Positions 44,577-53,916 of a stretch of 64,000 bases of DNA are shown here, one piece after another; position 1 is the stretch's first letter; each line of letters starts with the position of its first letter. A program made the position numbers and the translations under genes. Under the pieces are notes generated by a model that was given only the letters and a program-made list of their open reading frames with translations, was not told the origin of the DNA and ran no database searches. This DNA is from Pseudomonadota bacterium (GTDB lineage Bacteria; Pseudomonadota; Gammaproteobacteria; Pseudomonadales; Moraxellaceae), in assembly GCA_023393635.1 (NCBI GenBank), contig JAEWKT010000031.1, positions 5,076 to 69,075 of the forward strand, given 5' to 3'.

Positions 44577-47500
44577 TTAAGGCTCCTGAGTCTGATCATT
44601 CATATGATGATCTTCAATTCGATGGTCTTCTGGAATAACTGGCTTGATTTTAAACAGGCTGCGTATCCAGAAGTAGAATATTGGTACGAAGAAAATACCT
44701 AAGAACGTGGCAGTCACTACCCCACCTAGCACACCAGTACCTACCGCGTGCTGGCTACCTGCACCAGCACCGTTACTAATGGCCAGGGGAATAACACCAA
44801 AGCCAAACGCCAGCGATGTCATAATAATGGGTCGCAAGCGCAAGCGAACTGCTTCAAGAATAGCGTCTTTTAAATCACGCCCAGCTTCTTGCTGCTCCTT
44901 GGCAAACTCAACAATCAAAATGGCGTTTTTGGCAGACAACCCAATCACCGCCAAAATTGCCACCTGAAAATAAATGTCATTGCTCAGGCCGCGTAGGGTA
45001 GTAAATACCACTGCACCCAAGACGCCTAGTGGTACAACTAGCAGGACAGAAAATGGCACTGACCAGCTTTCATAAAGTGCAGCTAAACAGAGGAATACAA
45101 TAAGAATAGACAAGGCATACAGCATAGGTGCCTGGGCACCAGAGCTTCTTTCTTCCAAAGATAAACCAGTCCACTCATAGTCCAGACCAGGTGGTAGTTT
45201 GGCAATCATTTCTTCCATAGCTGCCATGGCATCGCCCGAACTGACCCCTGGTGCAGCTTCACCCTGAATATTGACAGAGGAAGTGCCATTATAACGTTCA
45301 AGACGTGGCGAACCATACGTCCAGTACCCACTGGCAAATGATGAAAACGGAATCATCTCGCCCTGATTGTTGCGTACATACCATTTATTCAAATCATCAG
45401 GTTGCATGCGCGCATTGCTTTCGCCTTGCACATATACTTTTTTCACCCGACCACGATCAATAAAGTCATTCACATAACTGCCGCCCCACGCGGTGGTCAT
45501 CACGCTGTTAATTTCAGCAATACTGACACCCATCGCGCCTGCTTGCGCCTGATCAATATTAATTTGGTACTGCGGTGTATCTTCCTGACCATTAGGCCGT
45601 ACCCGCACGACTTTATCAGATGCTTGAGCAGCCATACCCAGTAACATATTGCGGGCTTCTACCAGTTTGTCATGCCCCATACCACTGGCATCTTTTAATT
45701 GCAGGTTAAAACCGTTGGCTGTACCCAGCTCAATAACTGCTGGTGGCGCAATAGGCATCACATAAGCGGCATCCTTAATTTGGCTTAACGCCATCATGGA
45801 ACGCTGTACCAAAGCAGAAACTTGTTGGTCATCTCCTTTACGGTCTTCCCAGTCTTTGAGTTTGACAAACGCCATACCCGCATTCTGGCCAATACCTGTA
45901 AAACTAAACCCACCCACACTAAAGATTGACTGAACGGTGTCTTTTTCATGATTAAGGTAATAATCAGTAACCTGCTCAATCACCTTGCTGGTACGATCCA
46001 GTGTTGCATTGGGAGGTAACTGAACAAGCGTGAAAATAACGCCCTGATCTTCGTCAGGCAAGAACGCCTTGGGCATTTTGACCAACAGTAATGCCAGTAC
46101 CGCAATAACGACTGCATAAACAATTCCAATTGGAATCGTGTGACGTAATAACTTTTTAACAATACCTTGATAGCCATGACTGGCTTGATCAAATTTATGG
46201 TTAAACCAGCCAAAAAAGCCTTTTTTCTCGTGATGCTGTACATCGCTTTTACGCAACAATGTCGCACACAGGGCAGGGGTAAAGATCAATGCAACCAGTA
46301 CTGATAGCACCATGGAGGTGACCAGAGTGACCGAGAACTGACGATAAATTACCCCAGTAGAACCCCCAAAGAATGCCATTGGAATAAATACCGCGGCTAA
46401 AACGGTGGTAATACCTACCAGTGCACCCGAGATTTGCGTCATTGATTTGCGTGTGGCTTCCAGTGGTGACAGGTTTTCTTCCTGCATCACCCGTTCGACG
46501 TTTTCCACCACCACAATGGCGTCATCCACCAGCAAGCCGATGGCCAATACCATACCAAACATGGTTAAGGTGTTAATGGAAAAACCAAGGGCATTAATAA
46601 CTGCAAATGTCCCTAAAATTACCACAGGCACCGCCATGGTTGGAATAATGGTGGCACGCCAGTTCTGCAAGAACAGGAACATCACCAAAAATACCAAAAT
46701 AATGGCTTCAATGAGTGTATGAACCACACTCTCAATAGAGAGCTTAATAAATGGCGTGGTATCAAAAGCCACCACATCACTTAGGCCAGCAGGGTAGTTT
46801 GTCCGCAGCTCTTTCATGCGTGCTTCAATTGCTTCGGCAGTTTCTAGCGCGTTAGCACCTGTGGCCAAACGAATGGCTACACCACCTGCGTTTTTACCAT
46901 TAAAGCGCGAATCAAACTGGTAGTTATCACTACCCATCTCAACCTTTGCCACATCCTGTAGGCGCACTTGTGCACCATCAGGCATATTTTTTAGGAAAAT
47001 ATTGCGGAATTGTTCTGGCGTTTGCAAGCGACTTTGCGCAGTTACCGTGGCATTAAGTTCCTGCCCTTTGATCGATGGCGCACCACCAAGCTGACCTACC
47101 GACACTTGTGTATTTTGCGCGCGAATTGCCGCATTAATATCAGCAGGTGTCAGTTGGAAACTCATTAGTTTGCTGGGATCAAGCCAAATTCGCATGGCAT
47201 AAGAACCACCAAATACCTGAACTTCACCCACGCCCTGAACACGGCTTAACGGCTCAGAGATATTAGAATTGACGTAGTCGGTAATATCACTTTTGCTTAA
47301 GGAGCCATCTTCTGAAATAAACGCCAATACTTGCAGGAAACTGGCACCTGACTTGGTGACTCGAATCCCTTGGCGTTGCACTTCTTCAGGCAGTAAGGCC
47401 GTGGCAGCCTGTAGTTTGTTTTGAACCTGTACCTGGGCAATATCGGCATCAGTACCTTGAATAAAACTTAAGGCAATGGTAGAGCGACCATCACCCGAGC

Positions 47501-47744
47501 TTTGTGATGACATATATTGCAGGCCATCAAGCCCGTTCATTTGCTGCTCAATAATCTGAGTGACGGAGTCTTCAGCAGTTTTGGCCGAGGCACCAGGATA
47601 TACCGTATTAATGGTTACTGTCGGTGGTGCAATGGTAGGATATTGCGCAATGGGCATTCTGAGTACGGATATAATACCCGCCAGCATCACCACAATGGCA
47701 AGCACCCATGCAAAAATAGGGCGATCAATAAAAAAACGTGACAT
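44577..47744 (-). CDS. RND multidrug efflux inner-membrane transporter (AcrB/MexB/AdeJ type)
   Basis: The proton-driven pump protomer, 1055 residues, the usual HAE-1 length. It has 12 TM helices and two large periplasmic loops. Seen: MSRFFIDRPIFAWVLAIVVMLAGIISV at the start, YPGASAKTAEDSVTQIIEQQMNGLDGL, the proton-relay pair in GLLVDDAIVVVENVERVM near residue 405, FMPDEDQG-type FLPDEDQGVIF and the relay lysine in GLSAKNAILIVEFAKEQQ. The porter motif GATFFGGS-like FFGGSTGVIYRQF is also present. It follows the adaptor gene by 13 bases. Likely substrates are amphiphilic drugs, detergents or lipids. Confidence 0.95.
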   Translation of the reverse strand: MSRFFIDRPIFAWVLAIVVMLAGIISVLRMPIAQYPTIAPPTVTINTVYPGASAKTAEDSVTQIIEQQMNGLDGLQYMSSQSSGDGRSTIALSFIQGTDADIAQVQVQNKLQAATALLPEEVQRQGIRVTKSGASFLQVLAFISEDGSLSKSDITDYVNSNISEPLSRVQGVGEVQVFGGSYAMRIWLDPSKLMSFQLTPADINAAIRAQNTQVSVGQLGGAPSIKGQELNATVTAQSRLQTPEQFRNIFLKNMPDGAQVRLQDVAKVEMGSDNYQFDSRFNGKNAGGVAIRLATGANALETAEAIEARMKELRTNYPAGLSDVVAFDTTPFIKLSIESVVHTLIEAIILVFLVMFLFLQNWRATIIPTMAVPVVILGTFAVINALGFSINTLTMFGMVLAIGLLVDDAIVVVENVERVMQEENLSPLEATRKSMTQISGALVGITTVLAAVFIPMAFFGGSTGVIYRQFSVTLVTSMVLSVLVALIFTPALCATLLRKSDVQHHEKKGFFGWFNHKFDQASHGYQGIVKKLLRHTIPIGIVYAVVIAVLALLLVKMPKAFLPDEDQGVIFTLVQLPPNATLDRTSKVIEQVTDYYLNHEKDTVQSIFSVGGFSFTGIGQNAGMAFVKLKDWEDRKGDDQQVSALVQRSMMALSQIKDAAYVMPIAPPAVIELGTANGFNLQLKDASGMGHDKLVEARNMLLGMAAQASDKVVRVRPNGQEDTPQYQINIDQAQAGAMGVSIAEINSVMTTAWGGSYVNDFIDRGRVKKVYVQGESNARMQPDDLNKWYVRNNQGEMIPFSSFASGYWTYGSPRLERYNGTSSVNIQGEAAPGVSSGDAMAAMEEMIAKLPPGLDYEWTGLSLEERSSGAQAPMLYALSILIVFLCLAALYESWSVPFSVLLVVPLGVLGAVVFTTLRGLSNDIYFQVAILAVIGLSAKNAILIVEFAKEQQEAGRDLKDAILEAVRLRLRPIIMTSLAFGFGVIPLAISNGAGAGSQHAVGTGVLGGVVTATFLGIFFVPIFYFWIRSLFKIKPVIPEDHRIEDHHMNDQTQEP

Positions 47745-47757
47745 GTGTCATCGCTCC

Positions 47758-49086
47758 TTAACGTTGAGCTGATGATTGTGTTGAAGCGGGTGCTGAGGCG
47801 GACGTTGAGGGCTGTTGTGCACTAGATACCCCATCAGTGGCCTTGGCAGCAGAAGTGGCGCCAGTTGATTTTGCTGTTCCTGCGGCTGCATTTGGCTGAG
47901 CCTGCTGATTCGGTGCTGCTACATCAGGTTGGGCGAGCACAGGTTTTGCAGGTGCGCCTGGTTTTACTTTGGCAATGCCTTCTACAATCACTTTATCGCC
48001 ATCATTTAAACCACCTGTGACGATCCACTGGTTACCTTGCGTACCGCTGGTGGTAATTGGGCGTGACTCAACAATGCCTTGTGCATTCACAACCAGTGCG
48101 TTCGCATCGCCTTGTGGAGTGCGGGTTACAGCAGCTTGAGGCACTAAGAAAGCAGCATTATTAACACCTTGTACCACTTTGGCAGTCACATACATCCCTG
48201 GTAGCAATAGCTGCGATGGATTGGCAAAAATGGCACGTAATGTTACTGCACCACTGGATGGATCAACGCTGACGCCAGAAAATGCCAAACGTCCTTCAAC
48301 AGGATAAACACTACCGTCTTCTAACGTTAATTTGACGCGTGCACTGTTATCCGCACCCGATAACTGACCTGCCTGTATTTGTTGGCGTAAACGCAGCATA
48401 TCGGCACTAGACTGGCTAATATCAACATAGACAGGATCAAGCTGTTGAATGGTAACCAGTGGCTCAGCCTGTCCTGCAGTGACCAAAGCACCAGCAGTCA
48501 CATTGGAACGGCTGGTTTGACCAGAAATAGGCGCGCGCAAAGTAGCATAACCCAAACTGATGTTGGCATTTTCAAGAGTGGCACGACTTGCTGCAACATC
48601 TGCTTCTGCCAAGGCCACTTGAGCAGCAACATCATCATATTCTTGCTTACTAATTGCATTAATGCCTACCAATTGCTTATAGCGGCGCTGCTTTACTTGT
48701 AATGCATTTAGGCTGGCTTGCTGACGGTTTAGCGCTGCTTTAGCATTGTTTACTGTTGCCTGATAGGTATTGGCATCAATTTGATACAGCGGTTGACCCG
48801 CTTTGACATAGCTGCCTTCTACAAACAAGCGCTTTTGTACAATCCCACTGACCTGGGGGCGAACTTCAGAAATTTGATAGGCTGAAGTGCGGCCTGCCAA
48901 ATCCATGGTTTGTTCAACCGTTTGCTTTTGCACCACCATGACTGTCACTTCAGGTGGCGGCATTTGCTGTGCACCAGCACCTGATGCAGCGGCAGCATCT
49001 TCTTTTTTATTACAGCCAGCCAGAGCAACACTGGCCGCTAGCGTGGAATATAAAGCTACGCGCGCCCATTGTTTTGCTAACATCAT
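47758..49086 (-). CDS. RND efflux periplasmic adaptor lipoprotein (AcrA/MexA type)
   Basis: The membrane-fusion protein that links pump and channel. It has a lipobox LAGC with Cys25. The order is beta-barrel start (PEVTVMVVQKQTVEQTMDLAGRT), lipoyl half with VRPQVSGIVQKRLFVEGSYVKAGQPLYQID, coiled-coil hairpin around residues 105-165, second lipoyl half ATLRAPISGQTSRSNVTAGALV, and the barrel and membrane-proximal domains with LFLVPQAAV-like AAFLVPQAAVTR. The last ~60 residues are an Ala/Gln/Ser/Thr-rich tail that is longer than usual. Its start shares ATGA with the stop of the PAP2 gene. Confidence 0.94.
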   Translation of the reverse strand: MMLAKQWARVALYSTLAASVALAGCNKKEDAAAASGAGAQQMPPPEVTVMVVQKQTVEQTMDLAGRTSAYQISEVRPQVSGIVQKRLFVEGSYVKAGQPLYQIDANTYQATVNNAKAALNRQQASLNALQVKQRRYKQLVGINAISKQEYDDVAAQVALAEADVAASRATLENANISLGYATLRAPISGQTSRSNVTAGALVTAGQAEPLVTIQQLDPVYVDISQSSADMLRLRQQIQAGQLSGADNSARVKLTLEDGSVYPVEGRLAFSGVSVDPSSGAVTLRAIFANPSQLLLPGMYVTAKVVQGVNNAAFLVPQAAVTRTPQGDANALVVNAQGIVESRPITTSGTQGNQWIVTGGLNDGDKVIVEGIAKVKPGAPAKPVLAQPDVAAPNQQAQPNAAAGTAKSTGATSAAKATDGVSSAQQPSTSASAPASTQSSAQR

Positions 49087-49754
49087 AGTTTCACCTCATG
49101 ATTGCCAGCAATGGTGCTGGCGCGATGTTGAAAAATATTAAAACGAATAAAAAGCCATGTGAGCAGACATAGCCAGCCAAGCCCTAAACTAAAGCCGCCC
49201 AGCACATCGGTTGGAAAGTGTGCGCCCAAATACATACGGGATAAACCCATGACACAGCACCACAGCACAGCACAAATGATTGCAAACTTTTGCCATGCTG
49301 AATCTGCACTCACAATGACTAAAATACCAGCAAACACCATGGCATAAGCACTATGGTTGCTGGGGAATGAGTAGCCATAATACGGTGCCATTTGCTCCCA
49401 TATTTCGGGACGAGGTCTGGCAATCAGCTCTTTAAAAAACCAGCCAATAGCCACAATGCCACCAAAGGCAAGTATGCTAAATATACTCAGCTCAATTCGT
49501 TGCTTTTTATAAGCAAGGGCACTGATTAATAACACCAAGACACCCATCATGGGTGTGCCGCCCAGATAGGCAAGGATAGTGCTAAAATAAGTCAACGCCA
49601 TGTTATGTTGCTGGTAACCCCACCATAACCACGCAGTTTCCTCGGCATTGACCACAGGAGACTGAACCAGAAAACACAGCCACCCAAAAATCAGGCTCAT
49701 TAAGAAACCTGTTACTGCCAAACTAGTTTTACTACAAGATATTAATTGTTTCAT
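49083..49754 (-). CDS. PAP2-family membrane phosphatase
   Basis: A 223-residue, six-helix lipid-phosphate or undecaprenyl-diphosphate phosphatase. All three PAP2 motifs are intact: K-x6-RP in KELIARPRP (Lys108, Arg115, Pro116), PSNH (131-134; usual PSGH), and SRMYLGAHFPTD (Ser172-Arg173, His179, Asp183). It uses a periplasmic-face histidine nucleophile, His179. Its stop overlaps the adaptor start (ATGA), so it is the first gene of the efflux operon and is translationally coupled to it. Substrates might be undecaprenyl pyrophosphate, phosphatidate or phosphatidylglycerol phosphate. Confidence 0.9.
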   Translation of the reverse strand: MKQLISCSKTSLAVTGFLMSLIFGWLCFLVQSPVVNAEETAWLWWGYQQHNMALTYFSTILAYLGGTPMMGVLVLLISALAYKKQRIELSIFSILAFGGIVAIGWFFKELIARPRPEIWEQMAPYYGYSFPSNHSAYAMVFAGILVIVSADSAWQKFAIICAVLWCCVMGLSRMYLGAHFPTDVLGGFSLGLGWLCLLTWLFIRFNIFQHRASTIAGNHEVKL

Positions 49755-50157
49755 CCAGAATAAAATTCACCTTGCTTAATCATAAGCGCATCTGTAATTG
49801 TCTTTCATCTTTCCAAGCACACAAGCTAGGCACAAAAGTGTACCAACCAGTACACTTTTATCAAGAAGATTTTTAAGTTTTTAAGCCCATTGATCAGAAA
49901 TAAGGTAAAAAAACATATTTTTGAGCGAATTCAGCTCGTTTTTTACTCTAGGTATTGGTCAATTGTTAAGTATAAGTAAGAGGGGAGTGTGGAAATTAAG
50001 AATTATTTAACCTAAAGGGGGCGAAGTTTATGCTTAAGCAAGTCGGATACTTTTTAAATCATGAGTTTAAGGGGAATGACCAAATCTGTTGATCATTCTG
50101 TGCGTATGAAATCAGCTAGATATCACACGGTGTTTAATTTTTATTGCCATGGCAAAG
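49755..50157. other. Intergenic region upstream of the PAP2-RND operon
   Basis: About 400 bases. It holds the 26-base palindrome at 49834-49859 and, further right (49921-49950), a small GAGC/GCTC hairpin followed by six T, which would be a weak rightward terminator with no rightward gene before it. The rest, near the Gcr stop, is A/T-rich without recognised features. Confidence 0.5.
49834..49859. promoter_or_regulatory. Perfect palindromic operator candidate upstream of the efflux operon
   Basis: AAAAGTGTAC (49834-49843) and GTACACTTTT (49850-49859) are exact complements with a 6-base spacer, CAACCA. The site lies about 80 bases before the PAP2 start. The symmetry and 26-base size fit a dimeric helix-turn-helix repressor of the TetR kind, which often controls RND pumps. 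No regulator gene is next to it. Hairpin function is unlikely because the loop and T-run are not terminator-like. Confidence 0.6.
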
Positions 50158-52212
50158 CTAATGCGAAGAGGATTTGTCTTCAAAAGAATCAATTTTAGTG
50201 GCATTTTTGGGAGGCCAGAAAAACTCTGACCGACGTGTCATAAAATGCGTAATCAACAAACGTACCAAAGGCTTCCATTGTTCGTAGCGTACTTGGCGCG
50301 CTCTTAGGGCAACATACAAGGCCAAGCCAAAGCTAACTAGTAAGTTGGTTAAGCCAATAAGTAGCACACCCAGAAATGACACCACAATCAAGCCAATATC
50401 TGGCGTGCCGTTTAAGCACATCAAGCCTTGAACAAAGTTAGCCGAGGCAAACGAAATATGCCGAATATCGAGCGGCAAACCAAATAAAAATCCAATCGTA
50501 CCCGTGGTGCCTAGCATGACACCAAACCAGAAATTACCTGCCAAGGCACCAAGGTTTCGCTCAATATAGCCTGCCATGCGGTCTAAACGTTCAGTGCCCA
50601 GCCAACTTTGCAGTTTGCCATGTTGACGCATACGCATGCCAATACGACGATAAACGGCCAGATTATCGTAATAACCTGCAATCAACCCTGATAAAAATAA
50701 GAATACCCCTGCAATCGCGGCATGCGGAATGGCTAAAGAGGTAAATGGATTTAAGCTATGTAAAAGATATTCGGCTTTTTGGCTGCCCATTAATGGCTCA
50801 CCCACATTAGCCTGCCACGCCCATGTAATTAAAAAAGCCACAGGCATCGCAATGGAAATATTACCCATAATGGCAATAAACTGCGTGCGCATGATATTGA
50901 CAGTCAAAACTGCCAGTTCTGCCATTTGCTCAGTACGATTGCTGGTGTTTTGCTGCACGGTTGCTGCCAGTGCCGCAGCGGTCATGGCAGGTTGTTTGGT
51001 GGCTACCGTAAAGTGCAGCACATGAATCAGCATAAACCCGAGCGAGTAGTTCATACTATACAAAAATGCCTGATTAAGCGGTGCTAGCGCCAGGCGTCCC
51101 GCCAATATTTTAAGCGTTGCCATAATGGCCACAATGGCACCTGCGCCAGCCGCAGAGCGATACATATCGGTATAGCCGCGCCTGTCAGTGCTGACATAAT
51201 GGCCACCCGTGCGACTTGCGTTTTCGGTCACCTGTCTTGATAGTAATTCGGTGTTGGCTTCAATTACCCCGCGAATACTCTGGGTTTCATGCTGTGCCAG
51301 TGCCAACTCATACAATAAAGCAATCAGTGATTCTTGTACTTGTTGTGGCTTATCAAGCAACAGGTTAAACAATAACTCAATGCGGGTTAAGCACTGATCA
51401 AGCTTAATTAAGATATTGGTCAGGCTTAAGCTCACGCCATTGCGCCGTGTACTACGTTTAATTCGACTTAACACATCATCGCACTGATCTAACATCACCA
51501 GGGCTTGTTTTTCATCAGGCAATAACGGTGGCCAGCGTAAAATTTCATCAGAGGCATATTCGCGATATTTTTGAATAAAATCTAATATTTCGCGGTTTTG
51601 CACCAAAAAGGGCGATTCGTATTCGTTTAAATCAGGGTAGGCATGGGCAAATTCAGGATCAAGGCTTAAGGCTGTAATGCGATAAGAAATAATCATTAAG
51701 GCATTGAGCACTTGCTCACGCGCTTGGGTGCGTAACTCCGTATTTCCCTGTGGCATGCTCAGTAATGTCATCAGTTGTTGCCAATGACCTGTATCAATAT
51801 TTTCTAGCCAGATGGGATCAAAACGGTGAAAAAATACTTCCCTAAAAATGTCATTGAGTTCTTTAGTGCCGCGTAGCGGTGGCAAAAAATAATTCCCAAT
51901 CCGATGGCTAAGCAGGCTAAAAAAGCCTTCATTACTCATCAGGCTGTCATCAGCATACAAATTAATCTGCTGATAATTGGCCACCAGCTGCAATAAATAA
52001 TCATGCAGTAACACGGCATCGCTGGGTTCCGCCACAAGCCGTGTAATGAGTTCATCTAAACGTTGTTGAATTTCATCAGTGTCATAAGCGTTTTTTGGTC
52101 TTAACCGTGCAACCAGTTGTGCTAAGGGTTGTGGTGTAACGGCTTTTGCATCGTACTGGTTTAACTGCTCCTCCATGCAGATAAATAAATCATCTAATTC
52201 AATATTAATCAC
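50158..52212 (-). CDS. Gcr-family ('SpecificRecomb') polytopic membrane protein
   Basis: A 684-residue protein of the family annotated as site-specific recombinase Gcr, from a gonococcal gene. The N-terminal ~330 residues are soluble and helical (ICMEEQLNQYD at the start, HRIGNYFLPPLRGTKELNDIFREVF, later LTNILIKLDQCLTRIELLFNLL). The rest has about seven membrane segments with GRLALAPLNQAFLYSMNYSLGFMLIHVLHFTVATKQPAMTAAALA and GYYDNLAVYRRIGMRMRQH. I see no Ser- or Tyr-recombinase motif. A membrane location argues against DNA recombination. It is followed by no partner gene; ispB lies 43 bases upstream on the same strand. Confidence 0.82.
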   Translation of the reverse strand: MINIELDDLFICMEEQLNQYDAKAVTPQPLAQLVARLRPKNAYDTDEIQQRLDELITRLVAEPSDAVLLHDYLLQLVANYQQINLYADDSLMSNEGFFSLLSHRIGNYFLPPLRGTKELNDIFREVFFHRFDPIWLENIDTGHWQQLMTLLSMPQGNTELRTQAREQVLNALMIISYRITALSLDPEFAHAYPDLNEYESPFLVQNREILDFIQKYREYASDEILRWPPLLPDEKQALVMLDQCDDVLSRIKRSTRRNGVSLSLTNILIKLDQCLTRIELLFNLLLDKPQQVQESLIALLYELALAQHETQSIRGVIEANTELLSRQVTENASRTGGHYVSTDRRGYTDMYRSAAGAGAIVAIMATLKILAGRLALAPLNQAFLYSMNYSLGFMLIHVLHFTVATKQPAMTAAALAATVQQNTSNRTEQMAELAVLTVNIMRTQFIAIMGNISIAMPVAFLITWAWQANVGEPLMGSQKAEYLLHSLNPFTSLAIPHAAIAGVFLFLSGLIAGYYDNLAVYRRIGMRMRQHGKLQSWLGTERLDRMAGYIERNLGALAGNFWFGVMLGTTGTIGFLFGLPLDIRHISFASANFVQGLMCLNGTPDIGLIVVSFLGVLLIGLTNLLVSFGLALYVALRARQVRYEQWKPLVRLLITHFMTRRSEFFWPPKNATKIDSFEDKSSSH

Positions 52213-52255
52213 AAATTAATTCCTAAGGACGCATACTTGCTGGTTAAAGACATGA

Positions 52256-53230
52256 TTAGCTAATGCGGGTCAATGCCAAACGCGCCAGATTTTCCAGAGC
52301 ATGACGATATGTTGATTCAGGCAAAGCAGATAATGCCTCTACCGCCAGCGTGGTTTCTTCGGTAGCACGCTTGCGGCAATAATCAAGCGCGCCTGACTGC
52401 TGCACAATATCAATGACCTTGTCCAGATTTTGTACCCCACCTGTTTGAATGGTGGTTTTTAAAAGTTGCTGTTCAGTTGGCGAACTTAAAGCAATGGCCG
52501 CAATGAGTGGCAAAGTCGGTTTGCCTTCCATTAAATCATCGCCAATATTTTTACCCAAAGTATCGGCATCTGAGGTGTAATCCAAAATATCATCAACAAT
52601 TTGAAACGCATTGCCAAAGTGCCCTGCGTAGCGTCTCAAGGGCTCACGAAACTCAGGCTTGCCTGCCAAAATAGCGGCGCCCTCAGTAGCCAGCTCAAAC
52701 AAGCGTGAGGTTTTACCATGAATAATATTTAAATAAATGGCTTCATTGGTATTAGGATCATGCTGATGTTGTAATTGCAGCACTTCACCTTCTGCAATTT
52801 GACAGGTGCCTGATGAAAAATCCTGTAACAGCTCAAAATCTCTTAAAGTCACCAATAAATCAAATGCACGCGCAATTAAGTAATCACCCACCAAAACAGC
52901 CGTTGGATTATCCCATGTGGCATTGGCAGTAGGGCGGCCACGGCGCAAACCAGACTCATCAACCACATCGTCATGTACCAGGGTGGCAGTGTGCAGCATT
53001 TCAATCACAGCAGCCAAACGTAAATTATTAATATTGTCGACATTTAAGCAAGCACGCGCTGCCAGCAAACACATCAAAGGGCGCATGCGTTTACCACCTG
53101 CTTCTACCACATAGCGGCTCACCGACATGACTAATGGTACTTTAGAATTTGTACCTGTTTGAATAAAATCATCCATAGCAGCAAAATCAGCAGCGACAGG
53201 TGCTAAAATATCCTGTTTAAAATCAATCAT
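52256..53230 (-). CDS. ispB: Polyprenyl (octaprenyl/nonaprenyl) diphosphate synthase
   Basis: Elongates farnesyl diphosphate with isopentenyl diphosphate to the ubiquinone side chain. The 324 residues carry the first aspartate motif LVHDDVVDES (Asp87, 88, 91) with GRPTANATW after it, KTSRLFELATEGAAIL, and the second motif FQIVDDILDYTSD (Asp213, 214, 217), plus DLMEGKPTLPLI. The residue before the first aspartate motif controls chain length; here TATLV precedes it, as in long-chain enzymes. It diverges from rplU, the usual ispB/rplU-rpmA neighbourhood of gamma-proteobacteria. Confidence 0.95.
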   Translation of the reverse strand: MIDFKQDILAPVAADFAAMDDFIQTGTNSKVPLVMSVSRYVVEAGGKRMRPLMCLLAARACLNVDNINNLRLAAVIEMLHTATLVHDDVVDESGLRRGRPTANATWDNPTAVLVGDYLIARAFDLLVTLRDFELLQDFSSGTCQIAEGEVLQLQHQHDPNTNEAIYLNIIHGKTSRLFELATEGAAILAGKPEFREPLRRYAGHFGNAFQIVDDILDYTSDADTLGKNIGDDLMEGKPTLPLIAAIALSSPTEQQLLKTTIQTGGVQNLDKVIDIVQQSGALDYCRKRATEETTLAVEALSALPESTYRHALENLARLALTRIS

Positions 53231-53584
53231 CTTGTCATAACCCCTGCAACGATCTGCCGATTTATAATGAATACTGAAGCAATGCTTTATTCAAAAGTAG
53301 ATAACAAAAAATACTGTATAGCTTATCAGTTTAAGCCGTATGCCTACCTATGCTACTCAGCAAGTGAACGGACTTCCAGTATTATATTCAACTGTTTAAT
53401 TTTAAGGAAACTAATAAAACCACTGTTTAAACAGCAGTATAGTTAAAAGCCATTAAAACATCTTGTCAAACCCAGGGGCTTTGCTTAAAATACGTCCCCT
53501 TGTAAGTTAACCCCAGTGGCGTTCGTTTTAAGCTTGATATATTCCTTTATCAACACGACGACACGGGCATGATGGAGTACATTT
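53231..53584. other. Divergent region between ispB and rplU
   Basis: About 350 bases. The right half holds the rplU promoter (53463-53491) and an approximately 90-base leader. The left half, next to ispB, is A/T-rich; I see no clear ispB promoter or RNA gene. Confidence 0.5.
53463..53491 (+). promoter_or_regulatory. Sigma-70 promoter of rplU-rpmA
   Basis: TTGTCA and TAAAAT are spaced by exactly 17 bases, with G/C-rich sequence just after the -10 as in stringently controlled ribosomal promoters. It lies about 90 bases before the rplU start, leaving a short untranslated leader. Confidence 0.7.
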
Positions 53585-53896
53585 ATGTACGCAGTAATTC
53601 AAAGCGGCGGCAAACAACACCGTGTGATTGTTGGCGAAACGCTAAAAGTTGAATTGTTAAAGACTGAAACTGGTTCAACCCTTACATTTGATGATGTATT
53701 AATGGTTGTAAATGGCGACAGTATTCAAATTGGTGCGCCAGTTGTTGCTGGTGCGACAGTAACCGCAGAAGTGATCAGCCACGGTCGTCACGACAAAATC
53801 CGTATTGTTAAAATGCGTCGTCGTAAGCACTATCGTAAACAACAAGGTCACCGTCAATGGTATACCGAGTTAAAAATTACTGCGATTAACGGCTAA
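53585..53896 (+). CDS. rplU: 50S ribosomal protein L21 (bL21)
   Basis: A component of the large subunit contacting 23S rRNA near L20. The 103 residues match E. coli. MYAVIQSGGKQHRVIVGETLKVELL is the classic start. VVNGDSIQIGAPVVAGATVTAEVISHGRHDKIRIVKMRRRKHYRKQQGHRQWYTE covers the rest of the family profile. GGAG lies 7 bases before the ATG. It is first in rplU-rpmA; the stop is 20 bases before rpmA. Confidence 0.99.
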   Translation: MYAVIQSGGKQHRVIVGETLKVELLKTETGSTLTFDDVLMVVNGDSIQIGAPVVAGATVTAEVISHGRHDKIRIVKMRRRKHYRKQQGHRQWYTELKITAING

Positions 53897-53916
53897 TCAC
53901 ACGAGGAGTGTAAAAC

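Noticed and set aside
49921..49950. Rightward terminator in the region upstream of the efflux operon
   Set aside because: The GAGC/GCTC stem is only 4 bp and no rightward gene precedes it.
50158..52212. Mobile element or integrase based on the 'recombinase' family name
   Set aside because: No integrase motif, flanking repeats or attachment site; the protein is membrane-spanning.
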